Positions 1-6,240 of a stretch of 9,090 nucleotides of DNA are shown in pieces; positions within the stretch are counted from its first letter, which is position 1, and every line of letters starts with the position of its first letter. This DNA is from Acidobacteriota bacterium (GTDB taxonomy: Bacteria; Acidobacteriota; Terriglobia; Terriglobales; Acidobacteriaceae), in contig JAJZAL010000211.1 in NCBI GenBank assembly GCA_021799405.1, positions 1-9,090 of the forward strand, given 5' to 3'. A program made the position numbers and the translations under genes. The notes below the pieces were generated by a model. It was not told the DNA's origin and did not search any database. It worked only from the letters and a program-made list of their open reading frames with translations.

Positions 1-1686
1 TGCCGGGCTGCCCGCCGCAAAAGCAATGCTCGAAATCGTTCCGAACGCTTCCGGCTCGGGAGCATTCAGGATCTCCGCGACACGACCGTTGGGCAGGCAC
101 ACCTGGATTCCGACCGGAGTCGCAAAATAGACCTGGCCGCCGGAGTCCTCACGCACGCTAACGGCATGGCTCATCCAGCCCTGCTCTGGCATCTCCAGGC
201 GATAGAATGGCTCGCCGTCTTGAAGCCCACCGTCCGGCGCAATCTGAAACGACCAACTGAAGCGGCTCTGCGCGTTTGTAACGATTACAAATGCCTGATC
301 GGGTGAGAGCGTAATCCCTGCCGGCACGGCCAAACCGCCGCCGTCATACACAACGCGCACGTGCCCCGATGCGTCAATCAGCCCGACTGTCTTGTGTGCC
401 TGATCGGTGAAGTAGATCGCGCCGTTTCCCGTCACAGCGATATCGTGCGCCTCCACATTCCGCGTCACAATCCTTTCATCGCCAGCGGGCCCAAAGGAGA
501 CAATTCGCCGCAGCGCGGGCTCGGAGGCATAGAGGCGCCCATCGGCCCCCACGCGCAGCGAGGTAATTCCACTTATGCTGCCTTTGAATACGGTAACGCT
601 GCCGTCCGGCGAAGCCTTGTCGATCTGCTTTGCCTGCGGATCGGCAAAGAAGATGTTGCCGCTCTTGTCTGCCGCCGGACTGATTGCGGCGCGATAATTT
701 CCCTCGATCTTCTGCCACGGCCTGTCAACGTACAGCGTCTCAAATACCTTGCCGCGCGGATCCCAGCCCGGCTCATGCATCGCCGGGTTCTCGTGCACCA
801 CGATCGGCGCCGGATAGCCACGCCACAGCCAGCGCAGCGCATCCGGCATGATCGCCCCGCCCTGTTTCATATTGTGGCCCTCGGTGCCCATCACCAGCTT
901 CACGTCGTAGCCGGAGTAATCCAGCGCCTGATACATCACCCGGTTGTTGATGGGCCAGCTACCGGAATAGGAGATGCCGTAGGGCTCGGCGGGAACAATG
1001 TGATCGTTGGTTCCATCCTGCATGAAGACGCGAATCGGCTTCGGCTCTGTCTTGCGCACCAGAGCGGGCAGGGAATCTGCTCCCTTCATGGCCACGTAGG
1101 TTCCGATAAAGCTCAGCACGCGATGAAACTGGTCAGGCCGGTTCCACGCGGCCATGAATGCCCCCACGGCTCCCGTGCTTACGCCGCTCAGGCCGCGGTC
1201 GTCAGGGTTCTTAGAGAGGTTGTACTTCCCGGCCACTGCGGGAATCAACTCGTCAAGCAGAAAGCTCGAAAAGCGGTAGCTTAACGAGTCGTACTCGAAG
1301 ATGCGCTCGTAGCGGTTCTGGTCCTTGTCGGAGACGGCGGGCAGAATGCCGGGATCGACGAAGATCCCGATCATCGGCGGAATTTCATGTTTAGCAATCA
1401 GATTGTCAAAGACGACCGGCACGCGCACGCTGTTGCCCAGCGCCTGACTGCCGTCGAGGAAGATCATGAATGGAGTTGGCTTGCTCGCGTCGTATTGCGC
1501 GGGCACATAGACGGCGTAGTGATGCGGCGTGCCGGGGTAGAACCTGCCGGGCTGGAGAAAGTACTTTGTGACCGTGCCTTTGGGAACGCCCTGGTGCGGC
1601 TGCGAGTCCGGACCGAGCGTGTAAGTCTCGGCGTGGAGCAGCGAAGCGGCAATCACAAGAAGAAAAGCCAAAAACAGCCGTCTCAT
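1..1686 (-). CDS. Secreted esterase fused to SMP-30/gluconolactonase-type beta-propeller (C terminus cut by window edge)
   Basis: The frame is open from an ATG at 1686 to base 1, giving 562 residues with no stop; the C terminus lies outside the window. Residues 1-19 form a Sec signal peptide (MRR, hydrophobic core, ending LLHA), so the product is probably periplasmic or outside the cell. Residues about 35-290 match enterochelin-esterase-like alpha/beta hydrolases: the nucleophile elbow GVSTG puts the serine at 170, MQDGTND (222-228) supplies the likely acid, and GTEGHN the likely histidine at 271. The usual family elbow is closer to GxSSGG, so the final Ala here is a small variation. Residues about 330-562 read as an SMP-30/gluconolactonase/NHL-like propeller with repeating blades such as IYFTD (424-428) and ITLSPD (458-463). 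The expected reaction is ester hydrolysis, with lactone hydrolysis possible for the second domain; substrates are unknown. The start is supported by GAGG six bases upstream and the signal peptide directly after it. It is transcribed divergently from the glycosidase-like gene. Confidence 0.88.
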   Translation of the reverse strand, partial: MRRLFLAFLLVIAASLLHAETYTLGPDSQPHQGVPKGTVTKYFLQPGRFYPGTPHHYAVYVPAQYDASKPTPFMIFLDGSQALGNSVRVPVVFDNLIAKHEIPPMIGIFVDPGILPAVSDKDQNRYERIFEYDSLSYRFSSFLLDELIPAVAGKYNLSKNPDDRGLSGVSTGAVGAFMAAWNRPDQFHRVLSFIGTYVAMKGADSLPALVRKTEPKPIRVFMQDGTNDHIVPAEPYGISYSGSWPINNRVMYQALDYSGYDVKLVMGTEGHNMKQGGAIMPDALRWLWRGYPAPIVVHENPAMHEPGWDPRGKVFETLYVDRPWQKIEGNYRAAISPAADKSGNIFFADPQAKQIDKASPDGSVTVFKGSISGITSLRVGADGRLYASEPALRRIVSFGPAGDERIVTRNVEAHDIAVTGNGAIYFTDQAHKTVGLIDASGHVRVVYDGGGLAVPAGITLSPDQAFVIVTNAQSRFSWSFQIAPDGGLQDGEPFYRLEMPEQGWMSHAVSVREDSGGQVYFATPVGIQVCLPNGRVAEILNAPEPEAFGTISSIAFAAGSPA

Positions 1687-1692
1687 CGGGAA

Positions 1693-1696
1693 CCTC
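1693..1696 (-). promoter_or_regulatory. Ribosome-binding site of the esterase/SMP-30 gene
   Basis: On the minus strand GAGG lies six bases before the ATG at 1686. It supports this start, which also places the signal peptide exactly at the N terminus. Confidence 0.6.
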
Positions 1697-1832
1697 AACC
1701 TTGGAATTGCATGAATCTGGACAAGCCGTGCGCGGAGGCAAAACGACGAATCCATCCTAACTGCTGAGTCCGTGGTTCGGACCAGCTATTTGTGGTTGGT
1801 AAGGAACGAATCGCCATTCAGGCAGCGAAAGG

Positions 1833-1838
1833 TATGAT
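1833..1838 (+). promoter_or_regulatory. Candidate -10 box for the glycosidase-like gene
   Basis: TATGAT differs from the TATAAT consensus by one base and lies 77 bases before the ATG at 1915. No good TTGACA-like -35 sits 16-18 bases upstream (the spot reads about ATCGCC), so it would be a weak or activator-dependent promoter, or a chance match. Confidence 0.3.
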
Positions 1839-1900
1839 GGGTTGCGTGACTCTGGCGCGAGCCTTCGCCGTCGTACGCCGATTTTGAAACTCCCCCAAAG

Positions 1901-1906
1901 AGGAGG
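1901..1906 (+). promoter_or_regulatory. Strong Shine-Dalgarno of the glycosidase-like gene
   Basis: AGGAGG lies eight bases before the ATG at 1915. It fixes that start, which also places the twin-arginine motif eight residues in. Confidence 0.8.
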
Positions 1907-1914
1907 CTGAGCAA

Positions 1915-4605
1915 ATGTCTGAATCAAGGTGGAACCGCAGGCGGTTCCTTAAAGTGCTGGGAACGGCCGCGGCTGGTGCGGGCGTTTCCTCGAAGGCGGT
2001 CGGCAAGCAAGTGACGAGTGTGGCGATTGCCGTCGACCCGGCAGATGCGGTAGCCGCGTCGAGGCCGGCGGCGTGGGCCGTGGAGCAGCTTGCGCAGGCA
2101 TTGCAGGCGCGTGGTGTTGACGCGGTGCGCGTAGCGAAGCCACAAGACGCCACGGAGGAAAGCCTGTGCCTCATCGCGGCGGGCGCGGAGAGCGAGCTTG
2201 CGCGAGACATGCTGCGGGAGGCCGGAACTGCCGTGCCGGCAGCGCCGGAATCCCTGGGCATCGCGAATCTGCGCCACGGCGGCGACCGCAGCGTGCTGGC
2301 CTGCGGGCGCGATGCGCGCGGTCTGACCTATGCGCTCACTGAGCTTGCGGACGCTGTGGAGAACGCTCCGGACCCGATCGAGGCGCTTGCGGCGGTCGAG
2401 ACGACAACTGAGCAGCCTGCCAACCAGGTGCGCAGCATTACCCGCCTCTTCACCAGCAACGTGCAGGACAAGCCCTGGTATAACGATCGCGGCTTCTGGC
2501 CCGCATATCTCGACATGGTCGCGGCCCAGCGCTTCAACCGCTTCAACCTGGCCTTTGGCATCGGCTACGACTTCCTGCGCGGAGTTACGGATGCCTACTT
2601 CCTCTTCGCCTATCCGTTTCTGCTCAAGGCGCCGGGCTACAACGTGCGCGTGCCGCAGTTGCCGGACGACGAGCGCGACAGCAATCTTGCCATGCTGCAA
2701 TACATCGGCCGGCAGTGCGCTCAGCGCGGGCTGGAGTTCTATGTGGGCCTGTGGATGCACGGCTACCAATGGATTGACAGTCCCCACGCCAACTACACCA
2801 TCGAGGGGCTGGGCGCGAGCACTCACGGCCCTTACTGCCGCGACGCCGTGCGCATGCTGCTCCAGCAGGTGCCGGAGATTTCCGGCCTCACCTTCCGCAT
2901 TCATGGCGAGAGCGGAGTGAGGGAGGGCGACTTCGGCTTCTGGAAGACGGTCTTCGACGGCGTGGCTACCTGCGGCCGGCAGGTTCCCATCGACATGCAC
3001 GCCAAGGGGATGACACGGCAGATGATCGACGTGGCGCTGGGAAGCGGACAGCCCGTCAATGTTTCGCCCAAATTCTGGGCCGAGCACATGGGCATGACCT
3101 ATCACCAGGCCGACATCCGCAAGATCGAAAAGCCCCGCGCAGAAAATGCTACCGGCCTCATGGCCCTCAGCTCAGGGACGCGCAGTTTTTTGCGTTATGG
3201 CTACGGCGACCTGCTGACCGAGGACCGCAAGTACACGATCGTGCACCGCGTATGGTCGGGTACACAGCGTCTCCTGTTGTGGGGCGATCCGCGTTTTGCC
3301 GCGGCTTATTCACGCGCCTTCAGCTTCTGCGGCAGTAACGGAGCGGAGATTCAGGAGCCGCTTTCGTTCAAGGGCCGCCGCGGCTCCGGCCTTCCCGGCA
3401 GCCGCTGCGCGTATGCCGATACATCTCTGACGCCGCGCTGGGACTTTCAGAAGTACGAGTACACAGCGCTGATCTGGGGACGCCCGCTCTACAACCCGGA
3501 GACTCGGCCGGAGGTCTGGCAGCGCGTGTTGAGGCGGCAGTTCGGCGCCGAGCCGATGCAAGATGCGCTGGGCAACGTGAGCAGAATTCTGCCTGTGATC
3601 ACAACGGCATACGCTCCCTCGGCGGCTAACAACAGCTACTGGCCCGAGATTTACACCAATCAGTCGCTGCTCGACGCCGAGCACTACAGCCCCTATGGCG
3701 ATGCGCTGCGGCCGCGCGTCTTCGGCAACGCCAGCCCGCTCGATCCCGAGCTGTTTCTTTCCATGAACGAGTATGCCGAGGAACTGCTTTCCGGCAAGAG
3801 CAGTGGCAAATATACGCCGGTCGATGTGGCGCAGTGGATCGAGGGCTTTGCGGCTTCGGGCCGCGCGGCTCTGGCGCAGGCTGAGATGTCTGCGCGTCGG
3901 CGCAGCACGCCTGCTTATCGGCGCGCCAAGGTGGACGTAGAGATTGAGGCTGGACTGGGCGAGTTCTTTGGCGCAAAGTTCCGCTCCGGCGTGCTCTTTC
4001 ATCTCTACGAGATCGCCAAAGAGCGCGCGCCGCTGGAGGCGTCCATCGCGCAGTACAGGAAGGCGCGCGCGGCCTGGGCGGCGCTGGCGGATGCGGGCAA
4101 GGGCGTTTACATGCCCGACATTACCGTCGGCCCGGAACCGCAGCTTCGCGGCTGCTGGCTTGACCGCCTGCCCGCCATCGACAAGGACATTGCCGCGCTC
4201 TCTGCGCTGCTCGATACCAGTACCGCAGTTGCTTCGCCGCCGGTCGCGGCTGCAATTCAGGCTGTATTGAGCGTTCCCCATCGCATTTCGCTCACCGTGC
4301 ATCATGCGCCACCGGCACGTTTCACGCGCGGTGCTGAACTGCCTCTCACGCTGGCCGCGCCGGCGGAGATTTCGCAGGCAACGCTGCACTATCGCCATGT
4401 GAATCAGGCGGAGAGTTACATCACCGTCGAAATGGCGCGGCAGGGCGCGCAGTTTGCCGCAACCATTCCCGCTGCGTACACACAGACCGAGTTTCCGATG
4501 GAGTATTACTTCACAGCCGCTGATGGGAAGGGCGGGACCGGTTTGTATCCGGGCCTCGGTCCGGAACTGACCCGGCAGCCGTACTTCGTGGTGCGCAGCG
4601 TATAG
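1915..4605 (+). CDS. Tat-exported glycoside hydrolase-like protein, family not assigned
   Basis: This protein of 896 residues begins with a twin-arginine signal: NRRRFLKVLG (7-16), then a short Ala/Gly-rich hydrophobic stretch, so it is expected to be exported folded. Residues about 34-150 look like the alpha/beta N-terminal domain found before the catalytic barrel in GH20, GH67, GH84 and GH115 enzymes; the GRDARGLTYAL segment (131-141) is typical. Residues about 172-470 resemble a TIM barrel, with strand-like segments RFNLAFG (209-215), EFYVGLWMHG (274-283), GLTFRIHGESG (324-334) and PIDMHAKG (358-365). Glu332 in HGESG is my candidate acid/base. Residues about 480-780 are largely helical, and about 785-893 look like a beta-sandwich. 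The likely job is cleavage of a glycan outside the cytoplasm; an alpha-glucuronidase-like activity is one option, but I cannot place it in a numbered family. A strong AGGAGG supports the start. The photolyase gene follows after four bases. Confidence 0.85.
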   Translation: MSESRWNRRRFLKVLGTAAAGAGVSSKAVGKQVTSVAIAVDPADAVAASRPAAWAVEQLAQALQARGVDAVRVAKPQDATEESLCLIAAGAESELARDMLREAGTAVPAAPESLGIANLRHGGDRSVLACGRDARGLTYALTELADAVENAPDPIEALAAVETTTEQPANQVRSITRLFTSNVQDKPWYNDRGFWPAYLDMVAAQRFNRFNLAFGIGYDFLRGVTDAYFLFAYPFLLKAPGYNVRVPQLPDDERDSNLAMLQYIGRQCAQRGLEFYVGLWMHGYQWIDSPHANYTIEGLGASTHGPYCRDAVRMLLQQVPEISGLTFRIHGESGVREGDFGFWKTVFDGVATCGRQVPIDMHAKGMTRQMIDVALGSGQPVNVSPKFWAEHMGMTYHQADIRKIEKPRAENATGLMALSSGTRSFLRYGYGDLLTEDRKYTIVHRVWSGTQRLLLWGDPRFAAAYSRAFSFCGSNGAEIQEPLSFKGRRGSGLPGSRCAYADTSLTPRWDFQKYEYTALIWGRPLYNPETRPEVWQRVLRRQFGAEPMQDALGNVSRILPVITTAYAPSAANNSYWPEIYTNQSLLDAEHYSPYGDALRPRVFGNASPLDPELFLSMNEYAEELLSGKSSGKYTPVDVAQWIEGFAASGRAALAQAEMSARRRSTPAYRRAKVDVEIEAGLGEFFGAKFRSGVLFHLYEIAKERAPLEASIAQYRKARAAWAALADAGKGVYMPDITVGPEPQLRGCWLDRLPAIDKDIAALSALLDTSTAVASPPVAAAIQAVLSVPHRISLTVHHAPPARFTRGAELPLTLAAPAEISQATLHYRHVNQAESYITVEMARQGAQFAATIPAAYTQTEFPMEYYFTAADGKGGTGLYPGLGPELTRQPYFVVRSV

Positions 4606-4609
4606 TCCG

Positions 4610-6034
4610 ATGAACCGAATTCTTGCCATTGACGAAATGCCCGCCGAGCTTGCGGGACTTGCGAACCAGCCGCGTGTTCTGGTACGCCGTGAAGGCGCGC
4701 CGCGCAAGGGCGGACGATGCGTCATTTACTGGATGCAGCGCGCCATGCGCATCGAAGGCAATCCCGCGCTCGACGTGGCGATAGAAGCTGCCAATCTGCT
4801 TGGCCTGCCGGTCGTGGTCTATTTTTCTGTAATCAGCAACTACCCCAACGCCAACCTGCGCCATTACCACTTTCTATGGCAGGGACTCAAAGATGTGGCT
4901 GAAGACGCGGCCGCGCTGGGCGTGGGCTTTGTTGTGCGCCGCCCGCCGGACAACCGGCTGGAAGCCTTCCTTGAAGAAGTGGATGCCGCGCTTGTGATTG
5001 GCGACGAAAATCCTTGCCGCGAGCCGGAACGCTGGCGGCGTGTGCTGGCCGGTCGGCTCAAGCTGCCCTACTGGACCGTCGATGCCGATGTGGTTGTTCC
5101 TTCGCGCGTCTTCGGCCGCAGCTTTGCCTTGCTCCATCATTTCCGCCCGCATCTCAGGGCCGAGTTGCCCAAATACCTTGTCGCGCCGAAGAGGATGGTT
5201 CCGCTGCACCCGTGGAAACCCCGCAAGCAGCCGACCTCATTTCCGCTCACGCAGGACATCACGCAAGGTCTCAGCAAGCTCGACCGCACCATCAAGCCGG
5301 TGGACACCTTCGCCGGCGGCACGCATGCTGCGCTCAGGCGGCTCGGCGAGTTTGTTCGTCGGGATTTGAAAGACTACGAAGAAACGCGCAACCATCCCGA
5401 GTTGCAAGGGACCAGCCGCCTCTCGCCGTATCTGCATTTCGGGAACATCGGCCCGCTTACCATCGCGCTGGCCGTGCAGAATGCCATGCGCAAAGGTTGG
5501 GCCTCGCCGGGAGCGGCGGAAAAATATCTTGATCAGGCCGTCGGCTGGCGCGAGCTCTCCGTTCTCTTCGTCCGGCACGAGCCAAACTACGACCACTGGG
5601 AGTGCGCCGCGCCGTGGGCTCGCGCCACACTGCTGGAGCACGCCGCCGACCCGCGTCCGTACCGCTACAGCCTTGAGCAACTGGAGCGCGGCGAGACCGC
5701 CGATGAGCTCTGGAACGCGGCTCAGCGCGAGATGGTGGATACCGGCTGGATGCACAACTACATGCGCATGTACTGGGCCAAGAAGATCCTGGAGTGGGCG
5801 CCGGATCCAGCCACGGCCTTCGACTGGGCTGTTCTGCTCAATGACCGCTATGAGCTGGACGGACGCGATCCCAACGGCTACGCGGGCATCGCGTGGGCGG
5901 TCGTCGGGCGGCATGACCGCCCGTGGTTCAACCGTCCCGTCTTCGGGCTGGTGCGCCCCATGAGCGGCGCTTCCATCGCCAAGAAGTTCGACGCGGAAGC
6001 GTACATCAACCGGCATCGGCGACAGAGCGAATGA
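4610..6034 (+). CDS. phr: Class II CPD photolyase (deoxyribodipyrimidine photo-lyase)
   Basis: This cytoplasmic FAD enzyme uses blue or near-UV light to split cyclobutane pyrimidine dimers in DNA. Its 474 residues are the usual class II length. Class II hallmarks run from the antenna-type Rossmann domain (YWMQRAMR, 40-47) through TSRLSPYLHFGNI (268-280), ELSVLFVRHEPNYDHWE (315-331), ELWNAAQ (366-372), MHNYMRMYWAKKILEW (381-396) and LDGRDPNGYAG (416-426). Against the Methanosarcina mazei enzyme, recalled from memory, Trp368 and Trp389 match the tryptophan dyad (360/381), Tyr353 matches Tyr345 and Asn411 matches the flavin-contacting Asn403, all with a constant offset of eight, so it appears intact. 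The start four bases after the previous stop lacks a clear Shine-Dalgarno sequence, which suggests translational coupling. An ATG nine codons further in (4637) is an alternative, since conserved sequence begins only near residue 20. No LexA- or light-type operator is visible at its start. Confidence 0.95.
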   Translation: MNRILAIDEMPAELAGLANQPRVLVRREGAPRKGGRCVIYWMQRAMRIEGNPALDVAIEAANLLGLPVVVYFSVISNYPNANLRHYHFLWQGLKDVAEDAAALGVGFVVRRPPDNRLEAFLEEVDAALVIGDENPCREPERWRRVLAGRLKLPYWTVDADVVVPSRVFGRSFALLHHFRPHLRAELPKYLVAPKRMVPLHPWKPRKQPTSFPLTQDITQGLSKLDRTIKPVDTFAGGTHAALRRLGEFVRRDLKDYEETRNHPELQGTSRLSPYLHFGNIGPLTIALAVQNAMRKGWASPGAAEKYLDQAVGWRELSVLFVRHEPNYDHWECAAPWARATLLEHAADPRPYRYSLEQLERGETADELWNAAQREMVDTGWMHNYMRMYWAKKILEWAPDPATAFDWAVLLNDRYELDGRDPNGYAGIAWAVVGRHDRPWFNRPVFGLVRPMSGASIAKKFDAEAYINRHRRQSE

Positions 6035-6114
6035 GCGCCCATACCAAGCCTTTCCAGTACTAAAAAGTTCTTCTTTTCAACACCAGTAGTACCCATGCTG
6101 GTCATTCACTGTCC

Positions 6115-6120
6115 TATAAT
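6115..6120 (+). promoter_or_regulatory. Candidate -10 box (TATAAT) for the Asp-box protein gene
   Basis: This is an exact match to the sigma-70 -10 consensus, in an AT-richer gap upstream of the gene and about 120 bases before its likely start. The position 17 bases upstream reads CCCATG, which is not a -35 box, so initiation may depend on an activator. Confidence 0.4.
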
Positions 6121-6127
6121 GGGTCAC

Positions 6128-6172
6128 AATTCCAATCCAGGAAAAGATAGGTTCCAAGATTCTAATTCCAAT
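6128..6172 (+). repeat. Short direct repeats AATTCCAAT in the leader of the Asp-box gene
   Basis: AATTCCAAT occurs at 6128-6136 and again at 6164-6172, 36 bases apart. The core TTCCAA appears a third time at 6152-6157. The copies lie just downstream of the TATAAT box. They could be operator half-sites or chance in AT-rich sequence. Confidence 0.4.
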
Positions 6173-6204
6173 GGATTTCGCTCAGTTCTTCTGCGGAAGA
6201 TTTG

Positions 6205-6216
6205 AAGGAGAGGAGG
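6205..6216 (+). promoter_or_regulatory. Purine-rich Shine-Dalgarno-like tract with unusual spacing
   Basis: AAGGAGAGGAGG is the best ribosome-binding sequence upstream of the Asp-box gene. It ends 18 bases before the in-frame TTG at 6235 and 24 bases before the GTG at 6241, both farther than the usual 5-10, and no ATG lies at the expected distance in the coding frame. It may be a true site with an unrecognised start, or a chance purine run. Confidence 0.35.
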
Positions 6217-6240
6217 GCGGAACCAGACTCCGGGTTGCGT

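Larger units (their letters stand above)
1687..1914. promoter_or_regulatory. Divergent intergenic region between esterase and glycosidase-like genes
   Basis: This 228-bp gap separates two genes reading away from each other, so promoters for both should lie here. I see no credible gene in it. Visible elements are a TATGAT -10 candidate for the plus-strand gene, a small hairpin (GTCCG, five-base loop, CGGAC) at 1768-1782, and Shine-Dalgarno sequences at each end. No clear -10/-35 pair was found for the minus-strand gene. A shared regulator binding here would coordinate the two exported enzymes, but that is inference. Confidence 0.6.
6035..6240. promoter_or_regulatory. Intergenic region between photolyase and Asp-box protein genes
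   Basis: These 206 bases are visibly AT-richer than the flanking genes. They hold a perfect TATAAT, two CCAGTA-type elements, three TTCCAA copies and a long purine-rich AAGGAGAGGAGG at 6205-6216. I see no strong GC hairpin with a T-run that would end the photolyase transcript; only a weak A/T stem near 6061-6078. A 39-codon open frame from 6171 has no ribosome-binding site and is not called. Confidence 0.6.

Noticed and set aside
361..1284. Open frame of 307 codons on the plus strand
   Set aside because: It lies antisense to the esterase/SMP-30 gene, which has recognisable motifs over the same bases. Its translation is Arg/His-rich with no family resemblance, typical of GC-rich shadow frames.
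1924..3105. Open frame of 393 codons on the minus strand
   Set aside because: It is antisense to the Tat signal and barrel region of the exported protein, has no ribosome-binding site and a low-complexity His/Arg/Ala translation.
3310..4725. Open frame of 471 codons on the minus strand across the glycosidase-like gene and the start of the photolyase gene
   Set aside because: Both plus-strand genes are well supported. This frame spans their junction, is Arg-rich and shows no domain, so its length reflects base composition.
5237..6016. Open frame of 259 codons on the minus strand
   Set aside because: It is fully antisense to the conserved FAD-binding half of the photolyase.
6061..6078. Possible terminator after the photolyase
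   Set aside because: Only a weak A/T stem can be drawn, with no GC-rich hairpin followed by a T-run, so it does not support a terminator call.
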